Source: an uncultured Bacilli bacterium (lineage in GTDB: Bacteria > Bacillota_I > Bacilli_A > RF39 > UBA660). From it: DNA of 64,000 nucleotides. The notes below the pieces were generated by a model, which was not told where the DNA came from, made no database searches, and was given only the letters and a program-made list of their open reading frames with translations. Where the stretch lies: the NCBI GenBank assembly GCA_934167695.1, contig CAKPLP010000001.1, positions 1 to 64,000 of the forward strand. Reading direction: 5' to 3'. Below are positions 46,206 to 53,951 of the stretch, piece after piece. Position 1 is the stretch's first letter, and each line of letters begins with the position of its first letter. The translations under genes and the position numbers were made by a program.

Positions 46206-46645
46206 TATCTTTCATCCAATCTATTTAACATTTTACAAACAGCATTATAAGGAAGTAGAGCACACTTAATGCGATTAGGTTGCATATAAATTTCATCATA
46301 CACATTAAGTTCTCCAAGTAATTCACTATCATAAGGCTTTTCTTCAATCATATTTTTATAATTTTGTAAAATTTCTCTAGCCTTATTAACTCTTTGTCCA
46401 ATCAAATTTCTAATAATTATAGAAGTAGCACTAGTAGAAATAGCACAAGCCTCACCATCAAAGCGAATATCTTCTATTACATCATCAACAACTTTCATTT
46501 GCATATCGATATTGTCAATACATGATTCATTATTAGTATTCTCCTTTATATAATCACTAGATTCCACAAGTCCTTTATTCATTGGATTTTGATAATTATC
46601 TAATATAATTTCTCTTCTCATTTCTTTATCTTTTACTATATCCAT
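46205..46645 (-). CDS. sufU: SufU sulphur-transfer protein
   Basis: 146 residues of the SufU/IscU-like family: DNYQNPMNKG, Cys in NESCIDNI, Cys in DGEACAISTSATS and Cys in NRIKCALLP. These match the three zinc/sulphur cysteines. The first motif has Ile where Gly is usual (C-G-D becomes C-I-D). It accepts persulphide from SufS. Confidence 0.88.
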   Translation of the reverse strand: MDIVKDKEMRREIILDNYQNPMNKGLVESSDYIKENTNNESCIDNIDMQMKVVDDVIEDIRFDGEACAISTSATSIIIRNLIGQRVNKAREILQNYKNMIEEKPYDSELLGELNVYDEIYMQPNRIKCALLPYNAVCKMLNRLDER

Positions 46646-46660
46646 ACAATATCCACTCCT

Positions 46661-47857
46661 TTATAAAACTATTTTGAAAATATCTTTACTATTCTTTAAA
46701 GCATCTATAAGTTTATCAACATCATCTTTTGTATTATAAACATACATACTTACTCTACAAGTATTTTTAATTTTTAAGTCATCTTTAAGCATTTTAGTAC
46801 AATGATTACCCGCTCTTATATATATATTATAATGATTTAAGTAAATTGAAGTATCTTGACTAAATACATGATCAAGATTAAAAATAACTATACCACTTTC
46901 ACTAGATTTATTATAAAGTATAACATTATCTATCTTTTCCATTTCACTTACTAAATATTTCTTTAAAGTTAATTCATGTTCATGTATCTTATCAACACCT
47001 ATTTTTTTAATATATTTAATTGCCTCACCCATTCCAATAACTTCTGCAATAGGTGGAGTACCAGCTTCAAATTTCAATGGAGGTAATTTTAATTCATAAT
47101 CCCCATTTTCTTCAAAATATTGGTTCATTCCTCCACCATACTCAAGTGGTTCCATTTTTAGAAGCAAGTCATATTTACCATATAAAACTCCAACCCCAGT
47201 AGGCCCCATCATTTTATGAGCAGAAAAAGCCATAAAGTCTATATTACTGTCTACAACATTTATATCTATATGACTGACAGCTTGACTTGCATCTACAACA
47301 AAATAAATATCTTTATCATGACAAATTTGACCTATTGTTTTAACATCACGAATATCACCTACAACATTACTAATATGACTAATAGAAATTACTTTAGTCT
47401 TAGAAGTAATAGACTTTTTAACATTATCTACAGTAAGTTCATAATTTTCATCTAAAGGAATACATTTAACCTTAATTCCTATCTTTTCTTGTAAAACAAG
47501 CCAAGGTAAAACATCACTAGCATGTTCAGCCTTATCAATTAAAACCTCATCATCTTCACTCAAAATATTTTTAAAATATCCAAAAGCAATCATATTAAGA
47601 GCTTCAGTACTACCTTTAGTAAAAACTATTTCATTCTCCTTTTCTGCTTTTATAAAATCTCTAACAATTTCACGAACTCCATCATATTCTTTATTAGTTC
47701 TAATAGCTGCTTGATAATCACCCCTGTGAATATTAGAAGTATAATTACTATAATAATCAACCATCTTATCAACAACACACTTAGGCTTTAATGTAGTTGC
47801 ACCATTATCAAAATAAACAATATCTTGTTGCAACATAGGAAAATCTTCTCTATTCAT
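46661..47857 (-). CDS. sufS: Cysteine desulphurase SufS
   Basis: 398 residues, PLP enzyme: IVYFDNGATTLKP near the N-terminus, NIHRG, VDASQAVSHIDINV and the PLP lysine in DFMAFSAHKMMGPTGVGVLYG. The active-site Cys is in RAGNHCTKML. It moves sulphur from cysteine to SufU. The start at 47857 follows GGAGGTG. Confidence 0.93.
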   Translation of the reverse strand: MNREDFPMLQQDIVYFDNGATTLKPKCVVDKMVDYYSNYTSNIHRGDYQAAIRTNKEYDGVREIVRDFIKAEKENEIVFTKGSTEALNMIAFGYFKNILSEDDEVLIDKAEHASDVLPWLVLQEKIGIKVKCIPLDENYELTVDNVKKSITSKTKVISISHISNVVGDIRDVKTIGQICHDKDIYFVVDASQAVSHIDINVVDSNIDFMAFSAHKMMGPTGVGVLYGKYDLLLKMEPLEYGGGMNQYFEENGDYELKLPPLKFEAGTPPIAEVIGMGEAIKYIKKIGVDKIHEHELTLKKYLVSEMEKIDNVILYNKSSESGIVIFNLDHVFSQDTSIYLNHYNIYIRAGNHCTKMLKDDLKIKNTCRVSMYVYNTKDDVDKLIDALKNSKDIFKIVL

Positions 47858-47870
47858 AAGTTTCACCTCC

Positions 47871-48473
47871 TTATATTTTTTCTATTTCATCTAAATAATC
47901 TTTAACCCTATCCTCTAAAACATAATTAGGAATCAAAAATCCTTTCATTAATAAATGGTATGCATTATTTTTATTAAGTCCTCTACTTTCTAAGTAAAAC
48001 AATTTGTCCTTACTAAATTTACCAATATATGCAGAATGACTAGATTCAACATCAAAACAATCTATTAACAAATTAGGACATATAGTACTTTTACCATTAC
48101 TAATATTAATAATTTGATTTTCTTGATTACAAACAGCACCATTCATGTCTTTTAAAATTATTCCATTCACTAAAAAATCAAGCTTATTATCTAAAACATT
48201 AACACCATGATTATATATATTACTTACTGTATTTTTTTTATTATGTTTAATATTAACTGAAACAACATGATTATGGTAATTAATATTACTATAATAATAA
48301 TTAACAGATGCGCCCTCACAATTTAAATTAACCGAAATATTAGAGTCATCATCTATAACAAATTGATAGATATCTACCATACAATTACCATTTATATCTA
48401 TATTAACTTCTTGATCCCCACGATCTATATATAAAATTGTGTCTTTCTCTATTATTTTATTCATTACAATCAT
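47871..48473 (-). CDS. sufD: Short SufD
   Basis: About 200 residues, half the usual SufD length. It keeps the right-handed beta-helix core (ISVNLNCEGASVNYYYS, HNHVVSVNIKHNK) and the C-terminal helical part with SSHSAYIGKFSKDKLFYLESRGLNKNNAYHLLMKGF, which binds SufC. The N-terminal helical domain is absent. The sequence just upstream is sufC, so this is a genuine short form, not a misplaced start. It overlaps sufC by about 17 nt (or 8 nt if the ATG at 48464 is used). Confidence 0.85.
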   Translation of the reverse strand: MIVMNKIIEKDTILYIDRGDQEVNIDINGNCMVDIYQFVIDDDSNISVNLNCEGASVNYYYSNINYHNHVVSVNIKHNKKNTVSNIYNHGVNVLDNKLDFLVNGIILKDMNGAVCNQENQIINISNGKSTICPNLLIDCFDVESSHSAYIGKFSKDKLFYLESRGLNKNNAYHLLMKGFLIPNYVLEDRVKDYLDEIEKI

Positions 48474-49221
48474 TCTTTCCTAATACATTTATCCCATTAT
48501 AACCATTTTTTTCAATATCTTTAGCTAAAGAAAAATCACCTGTTTTAACAATCTTTCCTTCTCTTAAAATATGTACGTAATTAGGTTTAATATACTCTAA
48601 AATTCTAGGATAATGAGTAATAATTAATACAGATGTATCTTTATTTTCTTCTAAATATTCATTTATGTTGGTACAAACAACATTTAAACTATCAACATCC
48701 AAACCACTATCCAATTCATCTAAAATAATAAATTTAGGTTTTAACATTTTTAATTGAAGAACTTCATTTTTTTTCTTTTCGCCACCACTAAAACCTTCAT
48801 TAATAGAGCGACTTAACATATCAGACTTCAATTCTAACGCTTTTATATTAGATTCCATTTCTTTTACAAATTGATATAAATTAACTTTTTCGCCACTTGC
48901 CTCTTGCATAGCTTCTTTTAAAAACTCACTATTACTAACACCACTAATTACAGTAGGATCCTGCATAGCCAAAAATATTCCCATTTTTGCACGTTCACAA
49001 GTATCTATATTAGTAATATCTTTATTATTAAAAATAACATTTCCTTCAGTAACTTCATAATTATAATGACCCATAATAATTTTAGACAATGTACTCTTAC
49101 CAGTACCATTGGGTCCCATAATAACATGAATTTCTCCATCATTTATTTTTAAATTAAAATCGGAAAGTATTTTTTTATCTATATCTTTTACTTTACAACT
49201 TAAATTTTTAATCTCTAACAT
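48457..49221 (-). CDS. sufC: Fe-S assembly ATPase SufC
   Basis: 254 residues, ABC ATPase: Walker A GPNGTGKST, Q-loop AMQDPTV, signature-type NEGFSGGEKKKNEVLQ, Walker B FIILDELDSGLDVD and the H-loop in ITHYPR. First gene of sufC-sufD-sufS-sufU-sufB. The start at 49221 follows AGAGGTG. Confidence 0.95.
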   Translation of the reverse strand: MLEIKNLSCKVKDIDKKILSDFNLKINDGEIHVIMGPNGTGKSTLSKIIMGHYNYEVTEGNVIFNNKDITNIDTCERAKMGIFLAMQDPTVISGVSNSEFLKEAMQEASGEKVNLYQFVKEMESNIKALELKSDMLSRSINEGFSGGEKKKNEVLQLKMLKPKFIILDELDSGLDVDSLNVVCTNINEYLEENKDTSVLIITHYPRILEYIKPNYVHILREGKIVKTGDFSLAKDIEKNGYNGINVLGKNDCNE

Positions 49222-49290
49222 ATAAATCACCTCTTTTTTATAATAATCTTTTTTTGTTAAAAAAATTGTAGCATTAAGAAAAGCAATTAT

Positions 49291-49318
49291 ATTTTATCAC
49301 TATTAAGCCAAAAGTCAA
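49291..49318 (-). promoter_or_regulatory. Sigma-A promoter of suf operon
   Basis: On the minus strand TTGACT (49318-49313) and TAAAAT (49296-49291) are 16 nt apart, about 75 nt upstream of sufC. Confidence 0.6.
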
Positions 49319-49330
49319 AATCTTATTAAT

Positions 49331-49353
49331 AAAAAAAGAAGACTCTCGTCTTC
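49331..49353 (-). terminator. Intrinsic terminator
   Basis: GAAGAC and GTCTTC with loop GAGA on the minus strand, followed by seven T. It ends the 49358-50821 transcript. Confidence 0.8.
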
Positions 49354-49357
49354 TCTC

Positions 49358-50821
49358 TTAAGCTACTTTTCTTTTTACTGTATATGAACTATCAACATCA
49401 CCATAGCTACCTAATAATTCACTAACAGATGAAATAATACCATTTAATTTAGCATTTTCTTTACTTGCTTTAGCTTTTAACTTTTCATTTTCTTCTAAAT
49501 ACTCTTTATTAGTTGCCTCTAATCTTTCAGTCTTATCTTGAAGTCCATTTACTCTATTTTTTAGCATTCTATTTTCATCACCAAATTGACGATTTTGATT
49601 TATCAATATATTAACTTTCTTTGTCTTTGACTCAAGTTCCATATTAACCTTATCAAGCTTTTGATTTAGCTCTTCAACCTTTTCCTCATAATTTGTAATT
49701 TTTTCTTGAGAAGCTTTTCTATCATTAACTAGTTTTGAAATCATACTACTTAATTGTTCAAATTTATCATTTTCACCATCATAAGAGTCATCAATCATAC
49801 TAGAAACTTCAGTGTTATCAGATGAACTAATTCCAAAGAAATCATCAAATACTTGATTATTATTTTCCTCTTCAACTGATTCTTCTTTACTTTCTACAAC
49901 ATTTTCACTATCAGCAAAGAAATCAGTTTTTTCATCTTTATTTTCTACTTCTTCTACATTTGTACTATTTTCTTCAGGATCAGGTAAAATAACATTATCC
50001 ACATTTACTTCAGATAATTCACTAACATATTCATTACTATCACTTTTCTCTTCAGAAATTACCGGATTGTCCATCTTTTTAGGAGCAAACTTATCAAACA
50101 TAGAAACAGAATCATCAATTTTTCCAAATGTAAATACAGGCATACCAGATTTTTCTATATTTTGAACAAGAACTTTCTCTTCCCCTATTTGTTCTAACTT
50201 AGTAGTATCTGTAACAATATTACTATGAGTATAAACATTTACACCATCTGTTGCAATAAAACTACATTTATCGCCTATATTTTTAACTTCATAATGATCA
50301 TTAACTTTTTCTATTTTATAAATAGCAGCCTCATTATAAGCATCCTCATATATAAATTTTAAATCATCTACAGATACAGGATTAACATCTTTTGCAGTAT
50401 TAATCATTTGATCTTTTATACTTCTACTATCAACAGCAATTTCTTGAACTTTTAAAGCATCTGTTTTCAAACTTTGATTATTTTTAACACTAATCATATT
50501 ACTAACAGCTTTAACACCTACAAATAAATTGTTATCCATCTGTTTAATTTCACTAAACTCAGGAGGCATTAATATTTCACCTTTGTTAGTAATAAGTTGT
50601 AAGTTAGCTGACTCACCTGCACGTAAAGCTCTATGAAGAGTAACTAAAACATTATCACTAACTACAAAAAGATCCCCATCATTAAAATCCCTTTCAACAT
50701 ACAAATCTTTTTGAATATTAATACCATCTGCTTTAATTATTCTAAGTTCTACAGCAGCATACTTATCTTGTTCAACCCTTGCTTTAATAATTTTTAATCC
50801 ACTATTTTGACCATCCATCAT
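49358..50821 (-). CDS. Large protein with beta-rich N-half, acidic middle and coiled coil
   Basis: About 487 residues in three parts. Residues 1-240 look globular and mixed; 250-345 are very acidic (Asp/Glu/Asn/Ser); 360-465 form a long coiled coil (KITNYEEKVEELNQKLDK heptads), ending in a basic KRKVA tail. No signal peptide or membrane helix. The start at 50821 has GGTGG upstream. The plan suggests a structural or scaffolding protein; no family recognised. It lies immediately downstream of the tandem non-coding RNA genes on the same strand but behind a terminator. Confidence 0.5.
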   Translation of the reverse strand: MMDGQNSGLKIIKARVEQDKYAAVELRIIKADGINIQKDLYVERDFNDGDLFVVSDNVLVTLHRALRAGESANLQLITNKGEILMPPEFSEIKQMDNNLFVGVKAVSNMISVKNNQSLKTDALKVQEIAVDSRSIKDQMINTAKDVNPVSVDDLKFIYEDAYNEAAIYKIEKVNDHYEVKNIGDKCSFIATDGVNVYTHSNIVTDTTKLEQIGEEKVLVQNIEKSGMPVFTFGKIDDSVSMFDKFAPKKMDNPVISEEKSDSNEYVSELSEVNVDNVILPDPEENSTNVEEVENKDEKTDFFADSENVVESKEESVEEENNNQVFDDFFGISSSDNTEVSSMIDDSYDGENDKFEQLSSMISKLVNDRKASQEKITNYEEKVEELNQKLDKVNMELESKTKKVNILINQNRQFGDENRMLKNRVNGLQDKTERLEATNKEYLEENEKLKAKASKENAKLNGIISSVSELLGSYGDVDSSYTVKRKVA

Positions 50822-50912
50822 CTTAGTCACCACCTATTATCACCATAATAACATAAAAAAAAATTCTAGTAAATGCCTTTTTTAAAATTTTTATTTTTTT
50901 CAATTTTTAGAC

Positions 50913-50943
50913 AAAAAAAGAAGAAGACAATCACCTCTTCTTC
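50913..50943 (-). terminator. Terminator of RNA copy A
   Basis: GAAGAAGA and TCTTCTTC form an 8-bp perfect stem with an 8-nt loop, followed on the minus strand by seven T. Confidence 0.85.
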
Positions 50944-51320
50944 AAAAAAATTAATTTTTTCTCTACTATAATCATAAGTTAGCTAATCTTATAAAAAAGT
51001 AGGCGTTTAATGTCATAAATAACTTGAGTCCATCTCTCATATTCAATATTCTTACTCTCTCATCTATACTCATATATCGCATACTCTTTTATGCATGAGT
51101 CGGTGCGCACCAATGGGTTAGATTGATATCCCCTATAATTAATGTTAAATTTAATATAATTAATCAAACTTATACAATAAGAATATTTACTATTTTTAAT
51201 ACAATAATAATTCTTACTAATCTTCGGAACAATTACTATATAAAGCAATAATACATCACTTATCAAAAAATGATAATTAGTCAACTAAGACCGATATTAT
51301 TATTATCACTTATCTTTGAC
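50913..51320 (-). ncRNA. Candidate structured RNA, copy A (about 408 nt)
   Basis: A consensus promoter at 51327-51355 points leftward and a strong terminator closes the unit at 50913-50943. No conserved reading frame links the copies. Internal stems are visible: TTATCA/TGATAA; ACTCAT-GCATA with TATGC-N5-ATGAGT around an AAAGAG loop; self-complementary GGTGCGCACC; and AAGAAT/ATTCTT. It lacks the signatures I know for tmRNA, RNase P RNA, SRP RNA and T-box leaders. No start codon with a ribosome site follows before the terminator, so it is not an mRNA leader. Confidence 0.7.
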
Positions 51321-51326
51321 ATCTTA

Positions 51327-51355
51327 ATCATACTATATATAATTTACTATGTCAA
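51327..51355 (-). promoter_or_regulatory. Promoter of RNA copy A
   Basis: Minus strand TTGACA (51355-51350), 17-nt spacer, TATGAT (51332-51327). Near-perfect sigma-A promoter; the start would be near 51320. Confidence 0.8.
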
Positions 51356-51376
51356 TAATTTTTTATTTTTTTAGAC

Positions 51377-51407
51377 AAAAAAAGAAGAAGACAATCACCT
51401 CTTCTTC
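51377..51407 (-). terminator. Terminator of RNA copy B
   Basis: Same 8-bp stem (51384-51391 with 51400-51407) and T run as in copy A, placed just before the promoter of copy A. Confidence 0.85.
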
Positions 51408-51784
51408 AAAAAAACTAATTTTTTCTCTACTATAATTATAAGCTAGCTAATCTTATAAAAAAGTAGGCGTTTGTTTTCATAAATAAATTTGAGTCCATCT
51501 CTCACATTCAATATTCTTACTCTCTCATCTATACTCATATATCGCATACTCTTTTATGCATGAGTCGGTGCGCACCAATGGGTTAGATTGATATCCCCTA
51601 TAACTAATCGTAAATCTAATATAATCATTTACCTTACACAGTAAGAATATTTACTATTTTTAATACAATAATAATTCCTACTAATCTTCAGAACAACTAT
51701 TATATAAAGCAACAATTCATTGCTTATCAAAAAATGATAATTAGTCAATTAAGACCGATATTATTATTATCATTTATCTTTGAC
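51377..51784 (-). ncRNA. Candidate structured RNA, copy B (about 408 nt)
   Basis: The second copy of the RNA gene lies 464 nt upstream of the first in transcription direction, with the same promoter, core stems and terminator. Differences from copy A cluster in the 5' third and near the 3' end; the central 112 nt is almost unchanged. Separate promoters and terminators mean two independent transcripts. Confidence 0.7.
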
Positions 51785-51790
51785 ATCCTA

Positions 51791-51819
51791 ATCATACTAT
51801 ATATAAATTATTATGTCAA
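51791..51819 (-). promoter_or_regulatory. Promoter of RNA copy B
   Basis: Minus strand TTGACA (51819-51814), 17-nt spacer, TATGAT (51796-51791), identical in layout to that of copy A. Confidence 0.8.
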
Positions 51820-51886
51820 TACTATTTTTAAATTTTTTTATTTACATCTTATTTAATAATAGATACAATTAACATGGTGATTAATT

Positions 51887-52633
51887 ATGAAAGAGAAAAA
51901 TAACCTAATTCTTACTATGGGCCTACTATATTTATTCGTAATATTGATACTAGGACTAATTTTAATTAGTGAAAAAAAAGATTCTTATATTAAACCCAAA
52001 ATATATAAAAAATTAACTAATTATATTAATAATAAATATAAAGATGAACAAAAAGATTTTAAATATAGTAAGTTAATAAAAGATAATCAAAATAATTACT
52101 ATATAAAAATATATAATAAAAACAATAAAAATTTATACTTTAAAACAATATATAATAATAAAAAAATAATAGACACATACAAAAAAGACTATTTAGAAGG
52201 AAATACACTAAATAAATATATAGAAAAGAAACTTAATAAAGAATTAAATAAAAGAAAAAACAATATAGATACTAAGTATAATAATTACAACATTACTTAT
52301 AAAACAAAGTTTAATAATTGCACAAATTATATAAAAAAGAAATTACTAAAAAACAATTATTTAATACCTATATATACAGTAAACATAGAAGTAACCACTG
52401 ATAATATAAAACAAACAATTATAGATATTAACAATGATTTAACAAAACTAAATCTTATACCAAAAAATTATAATATTACTATAAATAACAAAAAAAATAT
52501 TACAAAAAGTATTAACTTAATAATAGAACCTGCTATAATAGAAAGTAACATTGATGAAGTAGTAAATTTAATAAACAATAATGATTTTACTACTTTAAAT
52601 AAATACAATGTAAAATGTAAATATTTAAATTAA
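51887..52633 (+). CDS. Membrane-anchored Lys/Asn-rich protein, unknown
   Basis: 248 residues: an N-terminal helix (about 8-27), then a very Lys/Asn/Tyr/Ile-rich exterior part with two related stretches of beta-helix character. A GGTGATT ribosome site precedes the ATG. It reads into the HIT gene 11 nt downstream. Extreme AT bias in codons gives the low-complexity look. No family recognised. Confidence 0.5.
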   Translation: MKEKNNLILTMGLLYLFVILILGLILISEKKDSYIKPKIYKKLTNYINNKYKDEQKDFKYSKLIKDNQNNYYIKIYNKNNKNLYFKTIYNNKKIIDTYKKDYLEGNTLNKYIEKKLNKELNKRKNNIDTKYNNYNITYKTKFNNCTNYIKKKLLKNNYLIPIYTVNIEVTTDNIKQTIIDINNDLTKLNLIPKNYNITINNKKNITKSINLIIEPAIIESNIDEVVNLINNNDFTTLNKYNVKCKYLN

Positions 52634-52644
52634 AGGAGAATAAT

Positions 52645-53040
52645 ATGAACGACTGTCTATTTTGTAAAATAATAAATAAAGAAATTCCGTCTAAAACAAT
52701 ATATGAAGATGATTTAATAAAAGTTTTCTTAGATATTAATCCAAATACAAATGGAGATATGTTGATAATACCTAAAAAACACTATGAGAACATTTTAGAA
52801 ATAGATGAAAATATAATTACACATTGTCATAAAATAATTAAAAATACTCTATTTCCTATAATAAAGGAAAAGCTACAAGCAACAGGACTTACAATAATTC
52901 AAAATAATGGAACCGGTCAAGAAGTAAAACATTATCATATACATCTAACACCACGTTATGAAAACGATGATTTAAAAATAAGTGCCAATAAAGACATCTT
53001 ACTAGAGTTAGATGACATCCAAACAAAGCTAATGAAATAA
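52645..53040 (+). CDS. HIT-family nucleotide hydrolase
   Basis: 131 residues: CLFCKIINKEIPSKTIYED at the N-terminus with the zinc-type C-x-x-C, then NTNGDMLIIPKKH, and the catalytic histidine triad HYHIHLTPRY. HIT proteins hydrolyse nucleoside phosphoramidates or dinucleotides. AAAGGAG precedes the ATG. Its 3' end overlaps the convergent gene at 53029. Confidence 0.88.
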   Translation: MNDCLFCKIINKEIPSKTIYEDDLIKVFLDINPNTNGDMLIIPKKHYENILEIDENIITHCHKIIKNTLFPIIKEKLQATGLTIIQNNGTGQEVKHYHIHLTPRYENDDLKISANKDILLELDDIQTKLMK

Positions 53041-53529
53041 AAATGTAAAAACAACATCCATAATAAAAACAAAAGATACTAAAACCGTAACAGGAATTGG
53101 TATTTTTTTTATAATAGGATCAACAATAGGTTTAATTACATATATAAGAAACAAACTTCCAATCCCCCATAACAAAGACATTTCCAAAGAAACATAAGGT
53201 CCAAAAGAAAATTTCATTTCACTATAATTCCAAAACTTCTTATGGAAAATTGCTTCTATTAAAATACCACCTAAATATTCAATTAAAGAAAGTAATAAAA
53301 AGTTACATATAAACAACAAAAATATCTTTACTACCCTATTAGCCTTTACCCTATTAAAAATAAGTCTCATCATAAAAATAGAAATTATTCCTCCAAGTCC
53401 ATACACAGGCAACCAAGGACCATATAAAATACCACTATTCATTCCTTTAAATATAAACATTTTAACTAAAAATTCTAAAATATAACCAATAAACGAATAA
53501 ATAAAAAAACTATTTATATAATAAAACAT
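53029..53529 (-). CDS. Putative ABC-transporter type IV membrane protein (PF06541-like)
   Basis: 166 residues with four to five helices. The pattern FFIYSFIGYILE, then GILYGPWLPVYGLGGI, then SLIEYLGGILIEAIFHKKFWNYS, matches the CmpB-like family annotated as ABC transporter type IV. No ATPase partner is adjacent, so the transport role is unproven. The start at 53529 has GGTG upstream. Confidence 0.65.
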   Translation of the reverse strand: MFYYINSFFIYSFIGYILEFLVKMFIFKGMNSGILYGPWLPVYGLGGIISIFMMRLIFNRVKANRVVKIFLLFICNFLLLSLIEYLGGILIEAIFHKKFWNYSEMKFSFGPYVSLEMSLLWGIGSLFLIYVIKPIVDPIIKKIPIPVTVLVSFVFIMDVVFTFLFH

Positions 53530-53584
53530 ATATATCACCAATAATATTTTTCCAAAAAAAAGAAGTATTATACATACTCTTTTT

Positions 53585-53710
53585 TTAATAATAACAACTA
53601 TTACGTCTACTGCTACCTAAAATAATTGCAAGTAAAATATATAAAACAATAATTATAAGAAATCCATCTCTACCTCTTACTGGGGTAGAATTATTTTCAT
53701 TGCAAGCCAT
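53585..53710 (-). CDS. Small YjcZ-like hydrophobic peptide (41 aa)
   Basis: ATG at 53710 preceded by GGAGGTG; a polar MACNENNSTPVRGRDG start, one helix (FLIIIVLYILLAIILG) and a basic SSRRNSCYY tail. The single helix with I/V-L-hydrophobic-I-L-L resembles the YjcZ family of sporulation peptides. It follows the 26-residue peptide gene by 15 nt. Confidence 0.6.
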   Translation of the reverse strand: MACNENNSTPVRGRDGFLIIIVLYILLAIILGSSRRNSCYY

Positions 53711-53725
53711 AAGACACCTCCTTAA

Positions 53726-53806
53726 TTAGATATAAGCCCCAAGAATTATTATTAATAAGATAAATAATACTAATATAATTGCAGAAGATGATACATAGTT
53801 ACCCAT
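53726..53806 (-). CDS. YjcZ-family sporulation peptide (26 aa)
   Basis: MGNYVSSSAIILVLFILLII then ILGAYI. The core I-I-L-V-L-F-I-L-L-I-I is the YjcZ hallmark. A strong AAGGAGG precedes the ATG. These peptides are made in the mother cell in Bacillus. A sigma-K-like promoter lies just upstream. Confidence 0.7.
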   Translation of the reverse strand: MGNYVSSSAIILVLFILLIIILGAYI

Positions 53807-53837
53807 AGATTTTCCTCCTTTTTTTTGGTATTCACAT

Positions 53838-53866
53838 TATTTTATGGTTAAAGGTAGAAAAGTGTG
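53838..53866 (-). promoter_or_regulatory. Sigma-K/sigma-E-like promoter for YjcZ genes
   Basis: Minus strand CACA (53866-53863), 16-nt spacer, CATAAAATA (53846-53838). This matches the sigma-K consensus (mACm-16-CATAnnnTA), about 30 nt upstream of the YjcZ start. Confidence 0.5.
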
Positions 53867-53951
53867 CTACATGTAAGCAATTTTTTTTAAATAATTTGCA
53901 CAATACCCTATTTTTTGGTATGATTATTATGCAATTACAAGGAGGACAATA

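Larger units (their letters stand above)
50907..51835 (-). repeat. Tandem direct duplication, 464-nt unit, two copies
   Basis: Unit A (about 50907-51370) and unit B (about 51371-51835) align end to end with a constant 464-nt offset (two compensating one-base indels). The core 51026-51137 matches 51490-51601 with one difference seen in 112 nt, while flanks differ more. Each unit carries a promoter, a transcribed region and a terminator in the same order, so the duplicated element is a whole RNA gene. Confidence 0.9.

Noticed and set aside
51060..51284. Open frame of 74 codons inside RNA copy A
   Set aside because: No ribosome site, the frame is not preserved in copy B, and the region has RNA-gene structure.
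50913..51784. RNase P RNA, tmRNA, SRP RNA or T-box leader
   Set aside because: The hallmark conserved sequences of each (for example the RNase P GAGGAAAGTCC-type element or T-box GGGTGG-ACCGCG) are absent.
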